NCBI GenBank assembly: GCA_043818215.1
Contig: JBDRGC010000350.1
Coordinates: forward strand, 1 to 19,103
Reading direction: 5' to 3'
Source: JBDRGC01 sp043818215
GTDB taxonomy: Bacteria; Chloroflexota; Anaerolineae; Anaerolineales; UBA11858
Length of the DNA: 19,103 bases
Below the pieces are notes generated by a model that made no database searches, was not told the origin of the DNA, and saw only the letters and a list, made by a program, of their open reading frames with translations. Positions within the stretch are counted from its first letter, which is position 1, and each line of letters begins with the position of its first letter. Shown here in pieces: positions 6,751 through 13,096 of the stretch. Both the position numbers and the translations under genes were made by a program.

Positions 6751-9700
6751 ATGAAAAAAATTCACACCGAAATTCTCATTATCGGCGGAGGAGCCACAGG
6801 AACCGGCGTACTGCGTGACCTGGCAATGCGCGGCTTTGACTGCGTGCTGGTCGAAAAACGCGATCTCACTCACGGCACCACCGGACGCTTCCACGGATTG
6901 CTCCACAGCGGAGCGCGCTATGCTGTCAAAGACCCCGAAGCCGCCCAAGAGTGCATCGAGGAAAACCGCATCCTGCGGCGGATCATGCCCCATTGCATCG
7001 AAGACACCGGAGGATTCTTTGTGCTCACCCCGTGGGATGATCCCGGCTACGCCGACTCCTTTCTGGTTGGCTGCCACCGGGCAGGGATTTCTGTCGAGGA
7101 GGTTGATCCCCGCCGAATGCTGACCGAGGAGCCGTTACTCAACCCGAAGATTACTCGCTGCTTTCGCGTCCCCGACGGGTCTGTCGACTCCTTTGCCGCG
7201 GCCCACGCCAACGTGGCATCGGCGCGGGAGCATGGGGCGAGAGTGTTTACATATCACGAAGTCATTCGACTTCTGACGGAAGACCGAAGATCGAGGACCG
7301 ATACGTCCCATCCCCCGTCCCCCGTCCCCCGTCACGTTACCGGCGCCCTATGCCGCGATCTGGTTCACGATGAAGAAATCGCCATCCACGCCGACATGGT
7401 GGTCAACGCCGCAGGAGCCTGGGCCGGCAAGATCGGTGCCACCGCCGGAATAGAAATTGCAATCCGTCCCGGCAAAGGCACAATGGTCGCCGTCAGTCAC
7501 CGCATCGTCAACACAGTCATCAATCGCTGCAAAATGCCCTCCGATGGCGATATCCTCGTCCCCGCGCATACTGTTGCCATCATGGGCACCACCGACCAGC
7601 AAGTACCCGACCCCGACCACTTCGCCATCGAGCCGTGGGAAGTTCAGCTCATGCTGGAGGAGGGGAAGAAGATCATTCCCGGCTTCGAAGAAATGCGAAT
7701 GCTGCGGGCTTGGGCAGGGGTACGGCCGCTTTACGAAGAAACAAGACCCGGGGGGTCTTCTCCCAAACCTCCGAGTTCTTCAGAGAACTCGGAGGTTTCG
7801 GAGGTTTCAAAGAGCCGCGACATCACCCGCTCCTTCGTCCTGCTCGATCACGAAGCGCGGGATGGCGTCTCCGGCCTGTTGACCATCACCAGCGGCAAAT
7901 GGACAACATATCGCAAAATGGCAGAGATCACTGCGGATTTGATTTGCGAGAAGCTGGGGACGCGGCGGGAGTGCCGAACACATCTCGAAGAGCTTCCGAC
8001 GGCAGACGGACGACAGACGACTGGTTTACCCCGTCCCCGGTCTTCCGTCTCCCGTCACCATGTTCTTGGAGACCGTCTCGCCCGCATCGAAGCCACCCAC
8101 ACCTACGGTCAACTCATCTGCGAATGCGAGCTGGTCACGCGTGCCGACGTCGAGCGCGCCATCCAAAGCGGCGACGTCCACACCCTCGACGACATCCGCC
8201 GGGATTTACGCCTGGGCATGGGGCCGTGCCAGGGGGGATTTTGTACCCTGCGGGCGGCGGATATTCTTCAGTCTTCAGTCTTCAGTCTTCAGTCTTCAGT
8301 CGAAGATGTCAACACAGCCCTGCACGATTTCCTGCAGGAACGCTGGAAAGGTGTATTGCCCATCCTGTGGAGCAAACAGTTACAACAGGAGCGGCTGAAC
8401 GAATTGATTTACCTGAATGTGCTCAATGTGGAGCATCTGCCGGGGCCGGGTGCGTCGCGGTTGGGGGCGGAGAATTATGAGCTGCCGACGACGACCGACG
8501 ACCGACGACCGACGACCGACGAACAACGAACGATATTTGACAGCAACGGTCAGCGGTCGGCAGTCGGTGGTCGGCACTCGGCGGTCAGCGGTCAGCGGTC
8601 GGCGGTCGTTGTCGTCATCGGTGCTGGTCTCGCTGGACTGACCGCGGCCTGGCAGGCTGCAAGCCGCGGCCTGCGCACCAAAGTTATCGCCAAAGGCTGG
8701 GGGGCCACCCACTGGGGTTCCGGCTGCATCGACGTGCTCGGTTACTACCCGGTGTCGGCTGCAAAACCGGTCGAATTCCCAGTCTCGGCCATTGCCCGGC
8801 TGGTACTCGAACAACCCATGCATCCCTACGCGCGCACCAGCCTTCAACAAATCGATGCCGCGTTGCGTGATTTTCAAGCATTGTGCGCTGAGGCCGGGTA
8901 TCCGCTGCCCGGCACGCTGGAACGCAACTGGCTGCTTCCCTCCGCGGCGGGGGCATTCCGGCCCACCTGCCTGGCACCGGAGACCATGATTGCCGGCGAC
9001 CTGCACAGTGACGCCCCAATGCTACTGGTCGGATTCGAGGGATACCACGATTTCTATCCCCACTTCGCCGCTGCCAACTTAAGCGCACAGGGGATTCCCG
9101 CGGAGGCCGTAATGCTGGATTTACCTAGCCTGCGCGCCCGCCGCCGGGTGGACACAATGGCGCTGGCGCGGCTGTTCGACAAACCCGAATTCCGGGCCGA
9201 GGTGGCCGAGACTTTGATTCCGAGCCTGGGGAACGCGGCCCGCGTGGGTTTCCCGGCGGTGCTGGGGCTGCATGATTCACTCCGGGCGGCGCGGGAACTG
9301 GAATCCTCATTGGGCCGCCGCGTCTTCGAATTACCCGGCCTGCCCCCCTCGATTCCCGGGATGAGGCTGCATGACTTGTTGGTGCAGGCCATTCGGGAGG
9401 CGGGAGGGCAAGTCTACGAAGGGATAGAGGTTGTAGGCGTGGAGCGTGGAGCGGGAAGCGGTCGGCGGTCGGCGGTCAGCGGTCAGTGGTCGGCGGTCGG
9501 CGGTCAGTGGTCGGCGGTCAGCGGTCAGCGGTCGGCGGTCAGCGGTCGAGTAAACGCTGTTTGGACGGAGGCCGCGGCACGCTCCACGCCGCACGCTGCA
9601 CAGCATTTCGTCCTGGCAACGGGCGGGATATTGGGCGGCGGCATCTCGACAAACCACCTCGGCTATGCACAGGAAATGGTGTTCGGCTTGCCGGTGGATT

Positions 9701-9927
9701 CTCCCGAAAAGCGGGCAGATTGGCTCCGGCGAGAATTTCTGCATCCGCAAGGGCATCCCATTTTCCGGGCGGGGATTGACGCTGATGAGAATTTCCGGTC
9801 AGGTTATGACAACCTGTTCGTGGTGGGGGGAGCGTTGGGCGGCGGCGATTTCGTGCGTGAGCGCTCACTGGAGGGAGTGGGGTTGGTGACAGGGTACGTG
9901 GTGGGAGAGGAGATAGCACGTGAGTGA
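6751..9927 (+). CDS. glpA-glpB: Anaerobic glycerol-3-phosphate dehydrogenase, fused subunits A and B, with in-frame repeats
   Basis: One frame of 1058 residues. Residues 1 to about 575 are GlpA: the FAD loop IIGGGATGTG (10-19), the glycine oxidase-like core, TSGKWTTYRKMAE, and a BFD-like [2Fe-2S] domain with C457-x-C459 and C493-x4-C498. It ends with ERWKGVLPILW as in E. coli GlpA. From about residue 618 the protein is GlpB: VVVIGAGLAGLTAAW, GSGCIDVLGYYP and a C-terminal FAD segment NLFVVGGALGGGDFV. GlpA oxidises glycerol 3-phosphate to DHAP, GlpB carries a second flavin, and GlpC links them to membrane quinone. In E. coli glpA and glpB are separate genes of 542 and 419 codons. Here they are joined by 40-odd residues translated from heptamer arrays. 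Further repeat-encoded inserts lie at residues ~175-195, ~331-356, ~416-436, ~505-517 and ~896-951. ATG 6751 is preferred to an upstream in-frame ATG inside glpK. It overlaps glpC by 8 bp. Confidence 0.9.
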   Translation: MKKIHTEILIIGGGATGTGVLRDLAMRGFDCVLVEKRDLTHGTTGRFHGLLHSGARYAVKDPEAAQECIEENRILRRIMPHCIEDTGGFFVLTPWDDPGYADSFLVGCHRAGISVEEVDPRRMLTEEPLLNPKITRCFRVPDGSVDSFAAAHANVASAREHGARVFTYHEVIRLLTEDRRSRTDTSHPPSPVPRHVTGALCRDLVHDEEIAIHADMVVNAAGAWAGKIGATAGIEIAIRPGKGTMVAVSHRIVNTVINRCKMPSDGDILVPAHTVAIMGTTDQQVPDPDHFAIEPWEVQLMLEEGKKIIPGFEEMRMLRAWAGVRPLYEETRPGGSSPKPPSSSENSEVSEVSKSRDITRSFVLLDHEARDGVSGLLTITSGKWTTYRKMAEITADLICEKLGTRRECRTHLEELPTADGRQTTGLPRPRSSVSRHHVLGDRLARIEATHTYGQLICECELVTRADVERAIQSGDVHTLDDIRRDLRLGMGPCQGGFCTLRAADILQSSVFSLQSSVEDVNTALHDFLQERWKGVLPILWSKQLQQERLNELIYLNVLNVEHLPGPGASRLGAENYELPTTTDDRRPTTDEQRTIFDSNGQRSAVGGRHSAVSGQRSAVVVVIGAGLAGLTAAWQAASRGLRTKVIAKGWGATHWGSGCIDVLGYYPVSAAKPVEFPVSAIARLVLEQPMHPYARTSLQQIDAALRDFQALCAEAGYPLPGTLERNWLLPSAAGAFRPTCLAPETMIAGDLHSDAPMLLVGFEGYHDFYPHFAAANLSAQGIPAEAVMLDLPSLRARRRVDTMALARLFDKPEFRAEVAETLIPSLGNAARVGFPAVLGLHDSLRAARELESSLGRRVFELPGLPPSIPGMRLHDLLVQAIREAGGQVYEGIEVVGVERGAGSGRRSAVSGQWSAVGGQWSAVSGQRSAVSGRVNAVWTEAAARSTPHAAQHFVLATGGILGGGISTNHLGYAQEMVFGLPVDSPEKRADWLRREFLHPQGHPIFRAGIDADENFRSGYDNLFVVGGALGGGDFVRERSLEGVGLVTGYVVGEEIARE
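7273..7333 (+). repeat. In-frame heptamer fold-back in glpA (site 1)
   Basis: Four units CTGACGG, AAGACCG, AAGATCG, AGGACCG (7273-7300), a 12-base spacer, then three perfect CCCCGTC units (7313-7333), which are complementary in type to the first set. Translated as about 20 residues (DRRSRTDTSHPPSPVPRH) inside the FAD-domain region. Confidence 0.8.
7765..7798 (+). repeat. Perfect palindrome inside glpA (site 2)
   Basis: Arms AAACCTCCGAGTTCT (7765-7779) and AGAACTCGGAGGTTT (7784-7798) pair over 15 bp with loop TCAG. GGAGGTTTC is then repeated once more (7800-7808). In frame it gives a Ser/Glu/Pro-rich insert between RPLYEE and the conserved LLDHEARDG block. Confidence 0.85.
7998..8058 (+). repeat. 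In-frame heptamer fold-back in glpA (site 3)
   Basis: GACGGCA, GACGGAC, GACAGAC (7998-8018), then C-rich complementary words (CCCCGTC, GGTCTTCC, GTCTCCC, 8030-8056). It encodes about 21 residues in the linker between the FAD domain and the BFD-like [2Fe-2S] domain. Confidence 0.75.
8265..8299 (+). repeat. Perfect heptamer array TCTTCAG x5 in glpA (site 4)
   Basis: Five identical TCTTCAG units in direct tandem, 20 bases after the last [2Fe-2S] cysteine codon. It is read as ILQSSVFSLQSSVE. Perfect identity suggests recent growth and slippage potential. Confidence 0.9.
8489..8523 (+). repeat. Heptamer array CGACGAC, 5 units, at the GlpA-GlpB junction
   Basis: Four perfect CGACGAC units and one CGACGAA. 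Read as TTTDDRRPTTDEQR, it follows the end of the conserved GlpA sequence. Confidence 0.85.
8547..8609 (+). repeat. Heptamer array CGGTCAG, 9 units, at the GlpA-GlpB junction
   Basis: Nine contiguous units of CGGTCAG/CGGTCGG/CAGTCGG/TGGTCGG/CACTCGG type, leading straight into the VVVIGAG flavin loop of GlpB, where the glpB start codon would be expected. Confidence 0.88.
9436..9604 (+). repeat. Nested heptamer insertion in glpB with 13-bp terminal inverted repeats
   Basis: Thirteen contiguous CGGTCAG-type heptamers (9459-9549) are enclosed by GGCGTGGAGCGTG (9436-9448) and its exact complement CACGCTCCACGCC (9578-9590). The flanks are themselves heptameric: GTGGAGC twice plus GGGAAGC on the left, and GCACGCT, CCACGCC, GCACGCT, GCACAGC (9577-9604) on the right. 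All of it is translated, giving about 55 extra residues (SAVSGQ/WSAVGGQ repeats). Confidence 0.88.
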
Positions 9928-11428
9928 ACAGAAAATAATCTTCTCGATACCCGAACTCAGCCTAGATCAGTGCTTGAAGTGCAATATTTGCGTCACGGCT
10001 TGCCCGGTGGCCGCGGTGACCGATTTGTTCCCCGGTCCGAAGTATGCCGGCCCGCAGAGTGGCCGCTTCCGCATGGCAGGGCAGCCCACGCCCGACGCCT
10101 CGGTGGACTATTGCAGCGGATGCCGGGCCTGCAATCTGGCCTGCCCGGAGGGAGTGAAAATCGCCGAGATGAACGCCCGCGCCCGCCACACACTGGTGGA
10201 GCAGGGCAAAGTGCCGCTCCGTCTGCGGCTGCGCAACAACCTGATTGCCCGCACAGAACTGCTGGGAAATCTGGGCCAGCCCATTGCGCCGCTATCGAAT
10301 GCCCTGTTGGGCAATCCCGTGATTCGTAGCATCACCGAAGCAGCGCTGGGAATCGCCAAAGACGCGCCACTGCCGCCATTTGCGCGCGAACGTTTCACGA
10401 CATGGTTTCGAAAGCGCACACCACAAATTTTTACCGCGGAGCACGCGGAGAGCGCAGAGAAAACAAAAAGAATCTCAGCGGACTCTGCGGTCTCAGCGGT
10501 AAAACAAGTTGTCTTCTTTTACGGGTGCTCGACCGAATACTACGAGCCGCGGGTGGGGCGGGCTGCGGTTCACGTTTTGGAGGCCAATGGCTTCGAAGTC
10601 ATCGTCCCGCCACAAAATTGCTGCGGCCTGCCGTTGCTCTCCAATGGAGAATTCGCTGCGGCCCGCAAATTCCACCAGCGCAACGTCCGCAATCTGGTCG
10701 AATACGCCCGGCAGGGAATTCCCATTGTGGGCACATCCACAAGCTGCACGCTGACTCTCAAAGAAGAAGCCCCCGAACTGCTGGATATGCACGATGAGGA
10801 TACGCGGCTGGTTGCGGAGAATACTTATGATTTTAGTGAGTTTTTGATTGGGATGCTAGGAATCAGGGATCAGGGACTAGGGATTAGGAATCAGGGATTA
10901 GGAGCTAGGGATCAAGGATCAGGGACTAGGGAAACCAGGAAATCAGGTAACAGGGTATTACCAACTGGTAGTCCCCTAGCCCCTAGTCCCCTAGCCCCTA
11001 GTCCCCTAGCCCCTGCTCCACTGACTCCCATCCCGCTGACTCTGGCGTACCACCAGCCCTGCCAGTATCGCGGCCACCGCATCGGGAATCCGGCGGTCGA
11101 GGTGTTGGCACTCATCCCGGAGTTGCAAATCATCGAGGGGCATAAGACCTGCTGCGGCATCGCCGGGACCTACGGCTACAAAAAAGAAAAATACGAGATT
11201 GCGATGGCCGTGGGACAGCCGCTCTTCGACTTCATCCAGCAGGTTGGCGGCCCGTTGGTTGTCTGCGACAGCGAGACCTGCCGCTGGCAAATCACCCACG
11301 GAACAGGAATCCCGGCGATTCACCCGGTGGAGCTGCTGGCAGTGGCTTATGGCTTCGAGCCGGAGGGCGCGCTGGCGGAGGTGCTTGGGGCGACCGCCGA
11401 CCGCCGACGGATGACGGACGACGGATGA
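9920..11428 (+). CDS. glpC: Anaerobic glycerol-3-phosphate dehydrogenase subunit C
   Basis: A 502-residue protein, about 100 longer than E. coli GlpC (396). It starts at GTG with GAGGAG (9906-9911) upstream and overlaps glpAB by 8 bp. Two ferredoxin-type [4Fe-4S] motifs are intact: C18-x2-C21-x2-C24-x3-C28 and C64-x2-C67-x2-C70-x3-C74. Two CCG domains follow (NCCGLPLLSNGEF and TCCGIAGTYGYKK), as in heterodisulfide reductase B-type subunits. GlpC docks the GlpAB dehydrogenase at the membrane and passes electrons to menaquinone. The extra length is repeat-derived: about 26 residues at 170-195 and about 60 at 313-372. The C-terminal tail (ATADRRRMTDDG) and the stop codon also come from a heptamer array. 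All cluster ligands survive, so the protein may still work. Confidence 0.93.
   Translation: MSEQKIIFSIPELSLDQCLKCNICVTACPVAAVTDLFPGPKYAGPQSGRFRMAGQPTPDASVDYCSGCRACNLACPEGVKIAEMNARARHTLVEQGKVPLRLRLRNNLIARTELLGNLGQPIAPLSNALLGNPVIRSITEAALGIAKDAPLPPFARERFTTWFRKRTPQIFTAEHAESAEKTKRISADSAVSAVKQVVFFYGCSTEYYEPRVGRAAVHVLEANGFEVIVPPQNCCGLPLLSNGEFAAARKFHQRNVRNLVEYARQGIPIVGTSTSCTLTLKEEAPELLDMHDEDTRLVAENTYDFSEFLIGMLGIRDQGLGIRNQGLGARDQGSGTRETRKSGNRVLPTGSPLAPSPLAPSPLAPAPLTPIPLTLAYHQPCQYRGHRIGNPAVEVLALIPELQIIEGHKTCCGIAGTYGYKKEKYEIAMAVGQPLFDFIQQVGGPLVVCDSETCRWQITHGTGIPAIHPVELLAVAYGFEPEGALAEVLGATADRRRMTDDG
10429..10504 (+). repeat. In-frame palindromic element in glpC (AEHAESAEK type)
   Basis: A 76-bp imperfect inverted repeat: TTTTACCGCGGAG... 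on the left and ...CTCAGCGGTAAAA on the right, with inner arms GCGCAGAG and CTCTGCGG. It is translated as FTAEHAESAEKTKRISADSA followed by VSAVK, between the second ferredoxin motif and the first CCG domain. The Ala/Glu/Ser composition suggests a soluble helix and would be tolerated as an insert. Confidence 0.8.
10858..11014 (+). repeat. In-frame heptamer fold-back in glpC
   Basis: Ten consecutive heptamers of AGGGATC/AGGGACT/AGGGATT type (10858-10927), irregular units, then three perfect 15-bp units AGTCCCCTAGCCCCT (10970-11014), whose CCCCTAG core is complementary to CTAGGG of the left arm. The 15-bp unit keeps the frame and gives SPLAP three times. The insert separates the two CCG domains. 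Confidence 0.88.
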
Positions 11429-11520
11429 CGGACGACGGATGACGGAGGACGGAGGACGGATGACGGATGGCAGACCACCGACCGCGGCCGGTCACCGGTC
11501 GTCCGTCACCGGTCGTCCGT
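11406..11520 (+). repeat. Heptamer fold-back after glpC
   Basis: Nine GACGGAT/GACGGAC/GACGGAG units (11406-11468), then two 14-bp units CACCGGTCGTCCGT (11493-11520) whose CGTCCGT part is complementary to the first set. The glpC stop TGA (11426-11428) is formed at a unit junction. Confidence 0.88.
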
Positions 11521-11544
11521 TAGCAGATTTACAAGGACAATAAC

Positions 11545-12276
11545 ATGAAAGACCACGAAGACGCCTACGGGCACGAGATTAATGATTATTTCCGCGGGGA
11601 AGATATTAGAGAGATAGTCGAAAGGGATGATGGATTCATTGCGGCCTCTACCGGGCCGCGGGCATATTTCGCTGAATACGAAGACTGGCCCGCTCACTAC
11701 AAAGAGGCTATGAAATTCATGCGCGGGCGCGTGCTGGATATCGGTTGTGGGGCCGGGCGCATTTCGCTATACCTGCAAGATCAGGGGCACGAGGTGCTCG
11801 GCATCGATATTTCCCCGAAGGCAATCGAAGTGTGCCAACTGCGCGGGCTGAAAAACGCCCAGACACTCTCCATCACTCAAGTCAGCTCGAAACTGGGGAT
11901 ATTCGATTCCATCGTGATGCTGGGCAACAACTTCGGGTTGTTCGGGAATTACCGGCGGGCGAAGTGGCTGCTGAGACGGTTCCACAAGCTGACATCCCCC
12001 CAGGGGCGGATCATCGCCGAAAGCAATGACCCTTATCAAACCACCGATCCCGTTCATTTGGCATACCACGAATACAACCGCCAGCGGGGACGGATGCCCG
12101 GTCAACTGCGTCTGCGGGTGCGGTACCGCCAATACAGAAACCCCTGGTTTGACTACTTGATAGTATCACAAGATGAAATGCGAGACATACTGCAAGGGAC
12201 GGGGTGGGAGGTCAAGCAGTTTATCGATACAGAGGCATCATTGTATATTGCAGTGATCGAAAAGGTTGGGTGTTAG
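11545..12276 (+). CDS. Class I SAM-dependent methyltransferase
   Basis: A 243-residue protein. Motif I, VLDIGCGAGRISLYL (63-77), and the acidic residue D88 in VLGIDIS that holds the ribose of S-adenosylmethionine are clear, and VMLGNNFGLFG looks like the motif IV region. The N-terminal ~50 residues (DHEDAYGHEINDYFRG, then a short acidic helix) are typical of small-molecule methyltransferases seen in this group. The substrate cannot be told from sequence. AAGGA (11533-11537) lies seven bases before the ATG. The gene stands 116 bp after glpC across a repeat field, so its link to the glp operon is doubtful. Its stop TAG lies inside the first unit of the next heptamer array. Confidence 0.85.
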   Translation: MKDHEDAYGHEINDYFRGEDIREIVERDDGFIAASTGPRAYFAEYEDWPAHYKEAMKFMRGRVLDIGCGAGRISLYLQDQGHEVLGIDISPKAIEVCQLRGLKNAQTLSITQVSSKLGIFDSIVMLGNNFGLFGNYRRAKWLLRRFHKLTSPQGRIIAESNDPYQTTDPVHLAYHEYNRQRGRMPGQLRLRVRYRQYRNPWFDYLIVSQDEMRDILQGTGWEVKQFIDTEASLYIAVIEKVGC

Positions 12277-12360
12277 GTGTTAGGTGTTAGGTGTTAGGCG
12301 ATAGGTGTTAGGCGATAGGTGTTTGGCGTTAGGTGTTTGGCGTTAGGTGTTAGGCGTTAG
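12270..12360 (+). repeat. Heptamer array GTGTTAG, 13 units
   Basis: Thirteen contiguous units of GTGTTAG, GCGATAG, GTGTTTG and GCGTTAG. The first unit provides the methyltransferase stop codon (12274-12276). Confidence 0.9.
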
Positions 12361-12374
12361 GTGTAGCTCATATT

Positions 12375-12438
12375 TTCACGTTTCACGCATCACGCATCAC
12401 GCTTCACGTATCACGAGGCCCCCCGAATGAATTCGGGG
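12375..12438 (+). repeat. TTCACGC heptamers plus a short hairpin
   Basis: Six contiguous TTCACGC/ATCACGC/TTCACGT units (12375-12416), then CCCCGAAT / ATTCGGGG (12421-12438), a tight 7-8 bp hairpin. Further on, CATGTTGA occurs twice (12453 and 12463). The 304 bases between the methyltransferase and the response regulator hold only such repeats and no gene. Confidence 0.8.
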
Positions 12439-12521
12439 TCTGGTACAGGAAACATGTTGAAGCATGTTGAGACACGCCGTGGGTGTTTATAGCGAGCAGG
12501 TTTCCCATAATAACATCGAAA

Positions 12522-12549
12522 CACGCTCCACGCTTCACGCTTCACGAGG
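12522..12549 (+). repeat. CACGCTT heptamers, 4 units
   Basis: CACGCTC, CACGCTT, CACGCTT, CACGAGG, in the 5' flank of the response regulator. It is the same word family as 12375-12416 and 17076-17103. Confidence 0.75.
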
Positions 12550-12580
12550 CGCCAACTTACCAAACAACCCGGAGAGAATA

Positions 12581-12985
12581 ATGACAAATGCAGACTATGA
12601 CCTGATCATCATCGACGACGAAACTTCAGTAACAGACATTTTCCAACAATACATTCTCTGGAAATACACAAATTGGCGATTCATGACTTTCAATAATTCA
12701 CAGATCGCATACGACGCCATCATTAATGGCCGCATCACGGCTGAGGTGTGGATCATCGATATGATGATGCCAAACAAGAATGGCGCCGAGATAGCCGCAG
12801 CCGTCCGGGAACAGCAGGGCAGCGATCCCATTCTATTGGCGTATACTGCTCTGGAGCGCAGAACTCTGGACACCCACGAGGCCTACCGGAGCGGCATGAA
12901 ACACTTCAACCACATTATCAACAAACGCGAAGATTTTACTTCGATTCTCTCCCTGATCGAGGTGTGGATCAATCAGCAAGCATAG
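12581..12985 (+). CDS. Single-domain response regulator (receiver domain only)
   Basis: A 134-residue CheY-like receiver. The acidic pocket is D12-D13 (IIIDDE), the phospho-acceptor is D60 (IIDMMMPNKNG), the switch threonine is T89 (LLAYTALE), and the conserved lysine is probably K115 (HIINKRED). There is no output domain, so it should act by protein contact. The lysine is followed by Arg rather than the usual Pro. ATG 12581 was chosen over an upstream frame start because GGAGAG (12571-12576) lies just before it and the protein then begins at the first beta strand. No histidine kinase gene is nearby, so the partner is unknown. It is followed at once by a large inverted repeat. Confidence 0.88.
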   Translation: MTNADYDLIIIDDETSVTDIFQQYILWKYTNWRFMTFNNSQIAYDAIINGRITAEVWIIDMMMPNKNGAEIAAAVREQQGSDPILLAYTALERRTLDTHEAYRSGMKHFNHIINKREDFTSILSLIEVWINQQA

Positions 12986-13045
12986 ACCCTAAGGGCTTCC
13001 GCCATAATCATCGTTACGATAGGTCTAGTGGAAACCCTTAGGGTC
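12985..13045. terminator. Inverted repeat between convergent genes, probable bidirectional terminator
   Basis: Arms GACCCTAAGGGCTTCC (12985-13000) and GGAAACCCTTAGGGTC (13030-13045) pair with one mismatch around a 29-base loop. It lies between the response regulator (+) and iorB (-). The left arm starts at the last base of the stop codon. Only TTTG follows on the plus strand, so it may be a dispersed repeat that also acts as a terminator. Confidence 0.5.
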
Positions 13046-13096
13046 TTTGTGGGGAGCAGGATACGGAAATCTCGGTTACCCCCCTCCCCCTCCTTT

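Noticed and set aside
8460..8640. GlpA and GlpB as two separate genes with a sequencing frameshift
   Set aside because: No frameshift is needed: the frame is continuous across the junction, and no start codon with a ribosome binding site is seen before the GlpB flavin loop.
9436..9604. Insertion sequence
   Set aside because: There are terminal inverted repeats but no transposase and no room for one; the content is a tandem array.
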